DNA from: Cornus controversa
Lineage: Eukaryota; Streptophyta; Magnoliopsida; Cornales; Cornaceae
Assembly: GCA_026545225.1 (NCBI GenBank)
Contig: CM048846.1
Location: 37,273,501-37,337,500 of the forward strand
Reading direction: 5' to 3'
Length of the DNA stretch: 64,000 bases
Part shown: one piece after another, positions 1 to 12,320 of the stretch
Layout of the letters: each line of letters starts with the position of its first letter
How positions within the stretch are numbered: position 1 is the first letter of the stretch
Translations under genes and position numbers: made by a program
The notes under the pieces: generated by a model
Databases searched by the model: none
What the model was told of the DNA's origin: nothing
The model's input: only the letters and a program-made list of their open reading frames with translations

Positions 1-1147
1 ACAACAGCTAACCAAGCTTTCCCTTCTCTCCATTTTGTGTTCTTCTTCTTCTCTCTAAATTTAAAAGGTGTTAGGGTTTGATTCGAAAAATGTCAAAAAA
101 CGAAAGTGTGTTCTACATGACAGGGGCTTTGCTTGGGACTAAACAAAATCGCGATTAGACAACTTTGAGATTGGTGAAAGTGAAGGATAGCTTGAGACTA
201 TAGCTAATGAGGTAGGGGGTGTATGTTGTGTCTTTTAATACAATCTTTATTTCACCTTAATGCATAAAATGTAATGTTTACATGTATTATATGTATTTTT
301 AACGTTTTGTAATGAAGTTCATAATTTAAATGATGATTCCTTTGTATTTTCTATGAATAGAAATGATAGAATTGTGATTTAGAATGCAAGAGTTGTGTAT
401 ATATGCCAATGTGATACGTGTTTTCATATATGAACTTAGGTGATATTTTTATTAAGAAAGGGTTAGGGATTGAACCCTAAGTTCAATGTAAATTAATTCT
501 TTGTTTATGTTTGTTATGGTTCCTTACATGACATGCTAGAGACGAACCTAAGACACAAAATGGATGCTATTGCATCGAAGACTTGTGTATGTATGTGTTA
601 AACCTTGGTATGTTTGGTGTGTGTGTGTGTGGAGTGATTTCTCGAAAATGTTTCATGATAAAGTAGATAGGAAACATATCATTAGGAGTTATAAGACCTC
701 AACCTTGTGCAAGATGGTTCGTAACCGGACAGGTTAGTAGCTCGAAATAACCATGAACTAGAGATATAGGACTTCGGTACGTATCTTATTTACATGTGTG
801 AGTGTGAGTACAATTCTAAGAGCAAAGTGATTTTGTGTTGAGTTTATGTTCGAATTTGTTATTGTGATTTTTGTCACATTGATACATGTATAACTAGATG
901 TGGAATGATTTATGTGTAAATTGAGCATTTTGAATTATCATGCAGGGTGATGCATATGTCACTTGAATGATAGAAATGGTGCATTATTGCATGTTTGAGT
1001 TGAATTTATGTGGTTGTCAAACGTTTTGATTTTTATGCCATGTTAGGTGAATGTTTTGGCTTTTGACTAGAATGGTAGGAAGCAAGACACGTAGCTAGGC
1101 TATGTATGTTGAAATGTATTATAAATTATCATAAAATGTGAGACTAG
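1..1147 (+). mobile_element. Chromovirus-type LTR, copy A, left part
   Basis: This stretch aligns base for base with 20888-22024, where it lies just downstream of a TATA-like site and of gypsy pol remnants. It continues at 14177 after the Athila insertion at 1148. The right-hand part ends in a GGGGCGTGACA terminus followed by an initiator-Met-type primer site, which is typical of Ty3/gypsy chromovirus LTRs (known family trait). The LTR start lies left of the window. No coding capacity is seen. Assignment to the Tekay/Del group is inferred from the pol remnants in copy B. Confidence 0.7.
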
Positions 1148-2604
1148 TGATAAGTGTTCAATTCTATGCATTTGAACCCTCTTTATTGCATATGTTAATT
1201 CCGTTTTTGCATTTACCGAGATATGTTTACGGTATTTTTGTATTTTTGATGTATTGCAGGTATTAGAGTAAATGGAGCAAAGTTTGAAGCTATTTGCAGC
1301 TGAAGAGAAAAAGTCAGAATTGCAGCCAAAGGCATCTCGATCAATCGAGATGTTGATCTCGATCAATCGAGATGTTGATCTCGATCAATCGAGATCTCGA
1401 TCAATCGAGATCTCGATTGATCGAGATCTCATTTCGATTGATCGAAATCTCGATCAATCGAGATTCAATCGAGATTGATCGAGATTCTGCAGAATCCACT
1501 TGGCCACTTGCTCACCTGCTCTCCCACTTGTAACAAAATCCCCCTTTTTGCACGACTTAGGGGGATTGTCTGACTTGAACAAGACTGTTGGGGACCTTCT
1601 TGATACAAGGGATATATACATATATATGGTGGGCCCCAAGGTTGAAAAGGAAGCCAAAAAAGCACACAAAAAGGGCCATATCTCTCATATCTCAAATATC
1701 TCTCAAAATACATCAGACCATCCAAGGAGAGACCTTCGGGAGAGGAAGAAGAGGAGCTGAACCAGACCAAGAAGCTTCACTTTCTTCATCAATGGAAGGG
1801 TGCAAGGCTGCCATGACCAACTAACTCCTCTACTAGGGTGTGGTTGACACACCTAGCTATGTAAACTTGTTCATTTTTGTAGCACTTGGGGATTTGTAGT
1901 TAAATGTTGATTATTTAGCCTAGTGAATATGTACACAAATACAATTCTTATATATATTCATTTGATTTGGAATTTATTCTTGTCTTAGGGTAGATTTTGT
2001 CACTTGAATGCACAACATTTGCATATTCCACAAGAAGTGCAAATGATGGCTAGATAATGGTGTTTAAATGAATGTGTGATGTTTGCTTGTATAGACCATG
2101 CCAAGACAAGGTAGTTTGGATGCATGTAGGGTTCACTTAGAGAGTAGGGTAATTAGGTATTTAGTTAGGTTGAAGAGCTATGCTTGTTGAAGATGGATTA
2201 TGATAGGTTAGCACACACATTGATCTTTTGATATGTCATTGAGGTCACAAGCCTAATGACATTGTTAGGCATTTAATTAATGAATCCCATGCTTGCTACA
2301 CTTATGAACATGTCAATGCCTAGTGGTGGAAACCAACCCCTAGCTCTCTCTCCCAACTTTACTCTTTAATTTTATTGTCATTTCATTCATGCAATAGTTT
2401 ATAATTAAAAATTCAAAAACCTATTTTTAGGATTAAAGTAGAATTAATCTTTCTTTAAGACAATTACGACTAGTCCTCGTGGGATCGATACCCTCTATAT
2501 AGAACCTTATCCACAAAGATTCGTGCTCTTGCGAGTGGTTAAATTATATTTTGATGAAAAGGGCAAAATTAAGCTTACAATTTAATCCGAGTTTAGCCAC
2601 ATCA
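1148..2604 (+). repeat. 5' LTR of Athila-1
   Basis: It starts TGATAAGTGTTC and ends GTTTAGCCACATCA. It is paired with 12740-14171 (1457 versus 1432 bp). The length difference comes mainly from the internal short-motif array and a TA-rich run. Short open frames at 1500-1824 recur in all Athila LTR copies here only because the LTRs are homologous. Confidence 0.95.
1337..1490 (+). repeat. TCGATCAATCGA palindromic motif array in the LTR
   Basis: The self-complementary unit TCGATCAATCGA / TCGATTGATCGA is repeated many times, alternating in orientation and separated by GAT/GA spacers. Copy number differs between LTRs of the same element. A larger, looser array of the same motif lies inside the element at 8697-9050. 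Confidence 0.93.
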
Positions 2605-2610
2605 AAATTT

Positions 2611-2629
2611 TAGCGCCGTTGCCGGGGAC
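2611..2629 (+). other. Primer-binding site, tRNA-Asp type
   Basis: TAGCGCCGTTGCCGGGGAC lies six bases after the 5' LTR. It complements the 3' end of plant tRNA-Asp(GTC), the usual primer of Athila/Tat elements. Confidence 0.9.
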
Positions 2630-2892
2630 TACGGTGTAATTGTCGCCATTGAAAGATTAAATCTGGTTTAATTCTTAGGCTAGAAATTCTTTCATTTTTT
2701 TTTGTATATATTTTGTTCTTATTGCTCAAATTTCTTGATTTTAGGTATACCACATAGCGGGCATCTAAAAGGATTAAAGTTGGAACCCTTTGTGAGTATA
2801 AAATCTAAAATTAGTGGTTTGAGTTCTTTCATTCTTTGTGTATATATTATTGTTTATTTTTGTGTATTGAGGTGTTGTTCTACTATTAATGC

Positions 2893-5800
2893 ATGCTAGG
2901 TAGACGGTCCTTGTCACTTCCATTGCTTCCGTGTAATATTGAACTTAAAAGAACACTTAGACAACGTAGAGGAACCTCTAGGGACCCTATATTGCCTAGG
3001 ACTGAAAACATGGATCCAAATGAAAGACAACCTCCCGGACTACCTCCTTTTAACCATGAACAACCACCTCCACCTCCACCTCCTCAAGGAGAGTTGCTTA
3101 TGGACTTTTACCTTCCGACTACATTTGAAGTACCTTCATGTATCCAATTTCCGGATGTAGCGGCAAATCAATTCGAAATAAAGTCCTCCACCATCAATCT
3201 TCTTAATAGTTTCCATGGTCTCCCTAATGAGGATCCATACCGGCACTTAGATTACTTCCTTTCTGTGTGTTCCACTATTCGTGTACCACACTTTACGGAG
3301 GATGACCTAAAGCTGCGTATGTTCCCCTTCTCCCTAAAAGATAAAGCAAGAAGTTGGTTCAATTCTTTAGAACCTAACTCAATCCATTTTTGGGCGGAGA
3401 TGCAAATAGAGTTCTTGAAAAAATACTTCCCAATGGGTAAGACAAGTGATATTCGGCGAGCAATCACCGGATTTACCCAAATTAACCAAGAACAATTTCA
3501 TGAGACGTGGGAGAGATTAAAAGACCTTCTGAAATCTTGTCCGCATCATGCTGTCCCAAAATGGCAGCTAGTGCAAAGTTTTTATGATGGGGTGAGTGAG
3601 CAACATAGACAAATGATAGACTCCGCTTGTCGAGGAGGATACCTTTTGAAAAGCCCCGATGAGGCATGGAAACTTTTTCAAACCCTAAGCAACAATTCAG
3701 CTCAACGCTCCTCCACTAGGAAAGGGAAGGCCACCCAACCTTGTAGAGGAGTGCATGAAATTTCACGGGTAGATGAGGTTGCCATGCAAGTAGAAGCCCT
3801 ATCCCAAAAAATGGATTTAATCATGAAAAATGGGCTGCCTACTCCAAGCCAACCTGTTCAAAATCAGGAAGGTTGTTCATTTTGCTATAGTACTTCACAT
3901 TTCGTGCGAGATTGTCCTATTGCCGGGCAATCTCCCGATTATGCTCAAGAGCAAGCGAATGCCTTGTACTCTAAACAAGTGAATGATCCATATTCAAACA
4001 CGTATAATCCTGGTTACAAGAACCATCTGGCTTTTTCATGCAAACCTCAAGAATCAAGTCCCTCTTTTCAAGGGCAAAATTCTTTTAATTCCCAATCTCA
4101 ACAGCCTCATTATAGGCCGAATCCTCAACCCTACCATCAAAGATCTAATTACCAACAACCACCACCTCCTCCGAGAAGCCAAGGCTTTGAAGAAAGAGTG
4201 ATAAGCAATCTTGAGGCCAATACCCGCTTATTGCAAACTCACTCTCAATCAATCTCTAAGCTGGAAGCGAATGCTCAATTTATGGCTAGCTTAGAAGCTC
4301 AAATCGGGCAACTAGCTAATGCCTTGAATAGAAGGGAGGAAGGTAAGTTGCCGAGTCAACCGGTGGCAAATCATAAGGGTGTTCATATGATTGAGGATCC
4401 ATCATCTTCAACTTGTAATGCTCCTTCGGAGCAAGTTCAATCAATCACCACCTTAAGGAGTGGTAAAATCATCAATTCCAAGGTAGGGGAGGAAGAGAAG
4501 AAGGAATTCAATGAGCAATCCGCAAATCCAAAAGAATCCCATTTAAATCCAAAAGTGTTTCCTTTAAATCCAAATGTGCATAACATCCCTTTAAATCCAA
4601 AAGGAAACGCAAATGAAGTTGTGTCGTCATCAAGTCCAATTCTTGACACCTCTTATGAACCTCCGGTTCCTTTTCCTCAAAGATTGAAGGAACCTTCTCA
4701 TTTTGGGAAACAAGGAGAGAAAATCCAAGACATGATGGAGATCTTCAAACAAGTAAAGATCAATCTCCCTCTCCTTGATGCTATTCGACAAATTCCCTCC
4801 TATGCTAAATTTTTGAAGGACTTGTGCACTCAAAAGCGTAAATCTAGGAATAATGCTCCTAAGAAAGTCCTCCTAACTGAGCATATAAGCTCCATTTTCC
4901 AACACCAAGCCCCTCCTAAATTCAAAGATCCGGGTTCTCTGACCATTTCGTGCACCATCGGAAATCAATCTTTTGAAAAGGCACTTCTTGATTTAGGGGC
5001 TAGTGTCAATTTCCTTCCATTCTCAGTTTACCAACAACTAGGTTTGGGGGAACTCAAGCATACCACGGTTGTGTTGCAACTCGCCGACCGCTCAGTGAAG
5101 CAACCACGTGGCATAATTGAGGATGTAATCATTCAAGTGAACAAATTCTATTTTCCGGTGGACTTCATAGTCTTTGACACGGAACCGGTCCAAAATCCAA
5201 ATCGGCATATTCCTATCATTCTAGGTCGTCCATTCTTGGCCACGGCAAACGCTTGCGTTAACTGCCGTACCGGAGTGATGGACATCTCTTTCGGGAATAT
5301 GAAAGTCCGCTTGAACATCTTCAATGCTTCCCACCACACATCCGACGATGAAAGTGAGTGCTTTTGTGTCGATGTAGTGGAAGACTTAGTTCAAGAAGCA
5401 CTTCCTTCTATTCTTTCCAAGGATCCTCTAGAGGCATGCCTAAATCACTTCAACTATGATGATTTTGACGTTGAGCAATCTATTTGTGAAGTCAACTCAA
5501 TGCTCGATGTCAACACTGTCATGGACGTGCCTAAATGGAGAGTTCCTAGAGAACCCTTGCCTCCTTTGTCCGAAACTTCCCAAACTCCTTCTCTAATTTC
5601 CCCCCCACAACTTGAGCTCAAGCCTCTACCGGCTACACTCAAGTATGTTTTCTTAGGCGCTAATGAGACCCTTCCAGTCATTATTGCTTCCAATCTCACC
5701 AATGATCAAGAGATGGAACTCATCAAAGTGCTAAAAGAGCACAAGGAAGCAATAGGATGGAGTGTGGCAGATCTTAAGGGAATAGACCCTTCTATTTGTA

Positions 5801-8526
5801 TGCACCGCATACACTTGGAAGAGGATGCAAAGACCTCAAGGGAGGCACAACGTCGATTAAATCCAAATATAAAGGACGTTGTAATGAAGGAGGTGGTGAA
5901 GTTACTAGATGCGGGAATTATTTACCCCATCTCAGATAGCAAGTGGGTTAGTCCCACTCAAGTGGTTCCAAAGAAGTCAGGTATTACAGTGCAACCAAAT
6001 GAAAAGGGTGAATTAGTTCCCCAACGCACCACCACGGGCTGGAGAGTGTGCATAGATTATAGGAAATTAAATTCAGCCACTCGGAAAGATCATTTCCCCC
6101 TCCCATTCATTGATCAAATATTGGAGAGATTAGCCAGGCAAAGTTTTTATTGCTTTTTAGATGGATACTTCGGCTATAATCAAGTTGCTATAGACCCGAG
6201 GGACCAAGAGAAAACCACCTTTACATGTCCTTTTGGCACATTTGCTTACAGACGCATGCCCTTTGGGTTGTGCAATGCACCGGCAACTTTTCAACGGTGT
6301 ATGATGTCTATCTTTTCGGACATGGTGGAAAAATTCTTGGAAGTATTCATGGATGATTTTTCCATTTTTGGGCCTTGATTTGAATCATGCCTCCAAAATC
6401 TATCCAGTGTTCTCAAACGATGTTGAGAGACCAACCTAATTCTTAGTTGGGAAAAGAGCCACTTTATGGTTCAAGAGGGTATCGTCCTAGGGCACATTGT
6501 GTCTAAGAGAGGAATAGAGGTTGATAAAGCCAAGGTTGAGCTCATTTCCAAACTTCCTTCACCATCAACGGTGAGAGAGATTCGTTCATTCCTTGGGCAT
6601 GCGGGCTTTTATCGCCGTTTCATCAAAGATTTTAGCAAGATCTCTCAGCCCTTGTGTCACCTTCTTGAAAAAGAATCTTGCTTTACCTTTGATGAAGCGT
6701 GCCTTAACGCTTTTGAAAAACTCCGCACCATGCTCACAACCGCCCCAATTCTAATCCCTCCAAATTGGGCTTTCCCATTTGAGATCATGTGTGATGCGTC
6801 CGATTATGTCATGGGTGCGGTCTTAGGGCAACGAATAGACAAACTACCACATGTCATCTACTACGCAAGTAAAACCCTTTCCGAGGCTCAAATCAATTAT
6901 ACCACAATGGAAAATGAGTTGCTTGCGGTAGTATTTACATTAGACAAGTTTCGAGCTTATTTATTAGGTTCAAAGGTCATAGTCTATTCGGACCATGCTG
7001 CCCTCCGGCATCTTCTGGCCAAAAAGGATACCAAGCCTAGGTTGATCCGATGGATACTCTTATTGCAAGAGTTCAATTTTGAGATTAGAGACAAAAAGGG
7101 AACTAAAAATGTGGTGGCTGACCACCTCTCGAGAATTCTTGTTGAATCCCTCCATAATTCCATTCCAGTTTGTGAATCCTTCCCGGATGAACAACTCTTT
7201 GTCATTTCTCAAGAGAGTATCCCTTGGTATACAGATGTGGTTAATTACTTGGCAACCGGTAAAATACCATCTTCTTGGACCAAACAAGAGAAGGATCGTT
7301 TTCTCTCCCAATCACGATCATATTATTGGGACGATCCTCAATTGTTCAAATATTGCCCCGATCAAATAATTCGTAAGTGTGTACCCAACAGTGAATTCCA
7401 AAGCATTCTCAACTTTTGTCATACACTCGCTTGTGGGGGACATTTTAGTGCTAAAAAAATAGCCGCAAAAATTCTTCAATGCGGATTTTTTTGGCCAACA
7501 CTTCATCGGGATACATATTCATTCTGCCGCTCTTGTGAGCGATGTCAGCGCCTCGGCGCGATGTCTCGGAAGGACATGATGCCTCTTAACCCTATTCTTA
7601 TTGTTGAGATATTTGATGTGTGGGGCATTGACTTCATGGGACCATTCCCACCTTCTACTGGTCATGAATACATACTTGTGGTGGTGGACTACGTATCTAA
7701 GTAGATAGAGGTCGTTGCTACCAAAACCAATGATCACGCAGTCGTGGTTAAGTTCATTCAAGCTAATATTTTTAGCTGGTTTGGTACGCCTCGAGCCATC
7801 ATCAGTGACGGAGGTAAACATTTCTATAACCGGTTCCTTCGAACCTTGCTTACCAAATACTCCATCACACACAAAGTAGCCACCCCATACCATCCTCAAA
7901 CTAGTGGCCAAGTAGAGGTATCCAATAGGGAGATTAAGAACATTCTTCAGAAAATTGTTCGGCCTGACCGGAAAGATTGGTCATTGCGACTAAACGATGC
8001 ATTATGGGCATACCGAACCGCATATAAAACTCCCATTGGAATGTCACCTTATCGGTTGGTTTATGGCAAAGCGTGTCATCTTCTGATAGAATTGGAGCAT
8101 AAAGCTATGTGGGCCACTAAAACTTTCAATTTTGACATGCAAAAGGCCGGATCTAATCGAAAGCTTCAATTAAATGAATTGGAAGAATTGCGACATGACG
8201 CGTATCAGAACGCTAAAATCTATAAGGCAAAGTCCAAAGCCTTTCATAATCGTAATATTCGAGTAAAAACATTTTCACCGGGCCAAAAAGTATGGTTGTA
8301 CAACTCACGCATTCATTTTTTTCCCGGAAAACTTCGCTCCCGTTGGGATGGTCCATTTTTGGTTAATTCCGTCGCTCCCCATGGAGCGGTGGAATTAAAG
8401 GACTTGAAAGATGGCTCGTTGTTCAAAGTAAACAGGCAGCGCTTAAAAGTATGCGTGGATGACCAAGTTACCACCGAATACGTGGATGTCGTCACTTTGA
8501 CGGATCCCGTATATTTTGACTCGTGA
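2893..8526 (+). pseudogene. Athila-1 gag-pol region (fossil)
   Basis: One long frame dominates, with about two breaks. Gag comes first: a proline-rich start, then an Athila-type capsid domain (motifs HLDYFLSVC, WERLKDLLKSCPHH), then a short zinc knuckle CSFCYSTSHFVRDC near 3874. Next are an aspartic protease with DLGASVNFLP near 4993, reverse transcriptase with VFMDDFS near 6345, and RNase H with [12 protein letters not shown] near 6793. Integrase follows, with its HHCC zinc-binding segment near 7410-7550 and catalytic-core motifs WGIDFMGPF and ISDGG. The domain order PR-RT-RH-INT is that of Ty3/gypsy, and no chromodomain is seen. It is a young fossil that looks only lightly damaged. Confidence 0.92.
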
Positions 8527-8696
8527 GCCGATTTGAACATCATGCCATAGACGTGTAAGGTGGCGTAGCCATGGTAGCTATCATGCTTCCATGATGTCCC
8601 TTTAATCCAAGTTAAAGTTTGTATCTAAGCAATGTAGTATCTAATTCCCAAAAATCCAAGTCCCTGAAGCATAATTCAAGCTGACTATTTTTGAGC

Positions 8697-9050
8697 ATTT
8701 CGATTGATCGAAGCCAGGATCTCGATCAATCGAGATTTTGATTGATCGAGATTTTGGTCTCGATTGATCGAAAAATTACAGAGAATTGCAAATCCAAAAG
8801 TCCCGAGAGGTAGTATTCTTCGATAGCACTTTGATTGGTCTTCGATTGATCGAAAATTTCGATTGATCGAAGAAGAAAGTCTCGATTCACCGAAGAAATT
8901 CTCGATTGATCGAAGAAGGAATCTCGATTGATCGAAGTTGATTTCGATCGATCGAAGCTGATCTCGATTGATCGAAATGGGATTTCGATTAATCAAAATC
9001 TCGATCAATCGAGATGCACATCTCGATCAATCGAGATGCACGCGATGCCT
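8697..9050 (+). repeat. Internal TCGATTGATCGA motif cluster, Athila-1
   Basis: About twenty imperfect copies of ATTTCGATTGATCGA-like words in both orientations fill the gap between pol and the third reading frame. It is the same word family as in the LTR array. An equivalent cluster sits at 28155-28535 in Athila-2. Confidence 0.9.
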
Positions 9051-9067
9051 GCACGTGAGCTGAACTC

Positions 9068-9077
9068 TTATTTAAAC
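9068..9077 (+). promoter_or_regulatory. TATA-like box before the third reading frame
   Basis: TTATTTAAAC is followed by a C/T-rich leader and a spliced-looking 5' untranslated region. The same site (GTTTAAATAA on the plus strand) is kept at 28118-28128 in the minus-strand relative. That suggests, but does not prove, an internal promoter. Confidence 0.5.
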
Positions 9078-9298
9078 CGTTGGGCTTCCCTCTCATTTTA
9101 AAAAACCATCCGACTTCTTCCCTTCCTCCGTGCGATCCAGAGTCTTTGCAAGAGCCATTCCGCGTGTGATCTTCCATCGCCGATCATCCACCGCCGTCCG
9201 CCGTAGTCCGAGACCGCCGCTATCACTCGCGCGCTCTTCTCTTCGCGACTGCGAGCTGGACTTCTTCTGTTTGTGCCGTTCATCTTCTTCCTCTTGAG

Positions 9299-9685
9299 GT
9301 AAGTGATGCATGGCTACATTTTGCATCCTTTCTCGCTATTTTTGATAGTTATATGGCTTAATAAACATAGTTAGATGATGTTGGGTGGGATTGGTGCATT
9401 TGCGATATTCGTAATGAGATTTTGTAAGTTTTTGGGGGTAGGAATTCATGTAGGAGTGAGATATTGCATTCTCTCTATTTCAAATGCTTTCTGCATGGTT
9501 TGCGACTGCGACTCTTCGTTTCGGTTGCATCCGCTCGCACTGCCTCTTTGTAGAGCGACTTTTTGAACTCATGTCAGCACCATGGACTAGGGCCTCATTT
9601 TCATTTTTATTCCTTTATTTTTATTCTTAGGTTATCATTCCTTTTATTTTCTTTTTATTTACGTACTTTTTGGAATAACGTGCAG
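9299..9685 (+). other. Predicted leader intron of the third reading frame
   Basis: The donor GAG|GTAAGTG and acceptor TTTTTGG...GTGCAG|ACTGCTC enclose a T-rich 387-nt segment. The start codon of the third frame follows 14 nt later. The copy at 27498-27884 has the same two splice sites and exactly the same length, which supports a real intron. Confidence 0.6.
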
Positions 9686-9699
9686 ACTGCTCCGAGATC

Positions 9700-10863
9700 A
9701 TGGCGAGGGTGAAGAATGCCCCCGGTTCAGTTAGAGACCTGCCTGGGCGAGCCTTCCGGTCTCGGAAGTTTCACCTGGAGTAGATTTTTGATTTAGCAGA
9801 GTTCGAGACGCGTCTCGACAGCGCGTGGGCTATCGCCGAGCTCAGGAGGCGTCGCCTCGACCGACTATGTGTGCCTCCTACTGACGTGGCACACGAGCGC
9901 TTAGTGCAGGTTTTCTATGAGTGCATGACCTACTCCTGCACAACGCCGGACACATTAGAGACGGTCGTGGGCACCACGACTATTACGATTACGCCGAGCC
10001 AGATTGCACAGATGCTCGGCATTCCTCACCAGCAGCCGCCAGACATGGTTGACCAGGACGGTCGACCACTTTTCAGGGCCGCACTTCTAGCAGACACGAC
10101 GCTGTTCTCCATCATGATGGGCATGTGTGGTGGGGCGTTTACCATACCCAATCACAACTGCACGTCCAAATCGATGTGCCCGAGCAGACTGTGGTTCCTG
10201 GACACCGTTCTCATCAAGAACGCGTGTCCCCTGCAGCACGTGGCAGAGCGTAGGGGCGACCTCCTCCGTTGCCTTTATTCTTTCCACACGGGCACGTGGG
10301 TTTCTGTCCCATCACTGATCTGGGGGCAGATGTACAAAGTCTGGGATAGCCTCGTCAACAAGAGGATGAGGCGATCAGTGAGCTGGCGGCTTCCCTTTCC
10401 TTTCCTGGTCGCAGCTTTTCTTAGTCGTGCCAGTATACCGGTCAGTCATACTGACATCCAGTTGGCACCGCTCACCCGCTTCACATCTTCTCAGTGGGAA
10501 CAGGTGAGGCGACACTTAGAGCGACAGGACCACCAGGGCGATCCGCCAGACGATGTAGATATGGATGCCCCGGTGGAGATGGAGGAGAGAGAGCCGGCAG
10601 GGGATGGGTCTGAGTCTGAGGAGATGGAGGAGGAGGAGATAGATATGGCTGCAGAGCGGCACGACATCCTGGCAACGGGCTATTCCTGCCTGGCGGCTGA
10701 TGTTGAGCGGCTCCAGCAGGGTTTTGACGATCACGTCCAGGTGACGCAGAGTCAGCTGGAGAGCATTCATTCAGACATTTCTTCTCTAGCTCAGGGTCAG
10801 AGGGCGATTCTCGACGAGTTCCGAGCCTTCCGGCAGGACCTACAGTTCCTGTTTGTAGGATGA
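9700..10863 (+). pseudogene. Athila-1 third reading frame (env-position protein)
   Basis: The frame begins MARVKNAPGS and is about 385 codons long, with about one break near its start. It lies between pol and the 3' LTR, the position of the so-called env-like ORF of Athila elements. I see no signal peptide or membrane span. The middle (NACPLQHVAERRGDLLRCLY, then PFPFLVAAFLSRASIPV) resembles the plant-specific 'putative plant transposon protein' domain found with Athila elements. That match is from memory of the family, not a search. The C-terminus has an acidic linker and a probable coiled coil (ERLQQGFDDHVQVTQSQLES). GC content is clearly higher than in the neighbouring gag-pol. Confidence 0.75.
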
Positions 10864-11606
10864 GCTTTCACCTCCACTTCTGCTCCCACCGAGCCACCAC
10901 CACCCGCCCTCGAGTAGCTGTTTTTATGTGTCTTTTCTGTTTTACTTTCTGTATTTCATGTTCTTTCTTTATGTTTGATAGGCCATGTTGGCCATGTTTT
11001 CTTTCATTTTTAGTTTCTTTTTGAGTATTCCACCTACATGTACACCGTGTACTAAACTCATTTTCCCATTTATGGAATTCAGTTATTTTTCTTTTTTCTG
11101 TACTACCATGTGTTATCTTTACTGTCTTTATTTCTGCTTTTTGTCAATATCTCTGTTCTCTATACTTTGACTATGTATGTAGTACCACTTGTCTAATTGT
11201 TATATGCGATTTAGTTGATGATTTTCGTTTATTACTGCCTGGTTTAAATTCCCAATACTGTTGAGATTGCTTCAACACAGTATGGCGTTAATAAAGAAAG
11301 GCAGCCCATTTGCGTGCTATACGTTAGCGTGCCTGGATAGTCAATATCTTATCGCATAGACCTCTTAGACAATTGGGAAACACCAGCTCGGACCCTTAGA
11401 TATACAGTGATATTGGCCTTGTCTGTTTGTGCATAATTATTTCATTATGTTCTGTTTATCTACTTTTTGTTCCTTTTAATGCACGTGGTATCCAGTTGGT
11501 GTTCTGTGCAGGTTCTTCTTACTTGCAAGATGACCGCTACTGTGGAATACCATTTTTGTCGCATTCAGCAATCCCGGTAACTTCTTTCCTTGTTCTTCTT
11601 GTCCAA

Positions 11607-11641
11607 ACATTGAGGACAATGTTGCATATAAGTTTGGGGGT
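11607..11641 (+). other. Palindrome and second polypurine tract
   Basis: ACATTGAGGACAATGT (11607-11622) is followed eight bases later by AAGTTTGGGGGT, a near copy of the terminal polypurine tract at 12727-12739. The same pair recurs at 25552-25586 and 60151-60187 on the minus strand. Confidence 0.8.
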
Positions 11642-12169
11642 GCGGTATGCTATACCACTTGCATATGCATGCAATGTTCAGTCGTTATATTGAGTGTCAT
11701 TGTAGAGCAGTTTTCTTTTTCTTGATATTTTTGCATGCTTGCTATGATGTCTTGCTTTTTAAAGGAAGATCATTTGAATAAATGTCCGAGGTAAATGCAG
11801 TAGGTAGTTAAGAACTTTAACATTGTAAATACCCGCACTTTTGCAAGCTATACAGTAAGCTAGAACGGTCTACATTTTTGTCTAAATTTGAGCACGTATG
11901 GTTCTTGCCCTAAATTTGTCCTTAACCGCACAAATTCGCACACATGCATTTTAAACTCTGGGGTATAAGTCTGAGGGAGAATTTTGTAAATTTCTGTTTT
12001 TATCTGAACAACTTATAGAATAAGTTCTTCCAGTTGTTGTAAAAAAAAAAAAGAGAGAAAAAGAGAAAATTTGCAATAAGCCTTCTCACTCAATAAACCG
12101 GATTTCTATGCCTCAAAGCAGGGAATATTCGTGTATAAGTGTGCAAGGTTGAGCAATAATAAGCGGGTG

Positions 12170-12320
12170 GCTTGCTTAAGCTCATCGCCTTGTAAGCTCG
12201 GTTATTAAGTCCGAGGGGTGTTCTTCACCTGATGCCCTAAAACCAACTGGTTTGGGAGTCATTGGCCCAATGCCGCTACATGGGCTTACAAGAAAGCAAA
12301 AAGAGCTAAGCATTGCACGG
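12170..12320 (+). other. Conserved noncoding block of the Athila 3' region
   Basis: It contains GCCCTAAAACCAACTGGTTT, then GGGAGTCATTGGCC and GCATTGCACGG. The same order of words is found at 24871-25030 and, twice in tandem, at 59484-59800, although the LTRs of the latter element are unrelated. No open frame explains the conservation. Confidence 0.7.

Noticed and set aside
1337-1490. CRISPR-like short repeat array
   Set aside because: The repeats are palindromic, spacers are only a few bases, and the setting is a plant retrotransposon LTR.
1500-1824. Short open frames in Athila LTRs that recur at 13054-13326, 23851-24175 and 32461-32785
   Set aside because: They recur because the LTRs are homologous. 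The frames differ in length and show no protein-like features.
9700-10863. Retrovirus-type envelope gene
   Set aside because: It lies in the env position, but no signal peptide, membrane span or cleavage motif is visible, so calling it an envelope is not supported.
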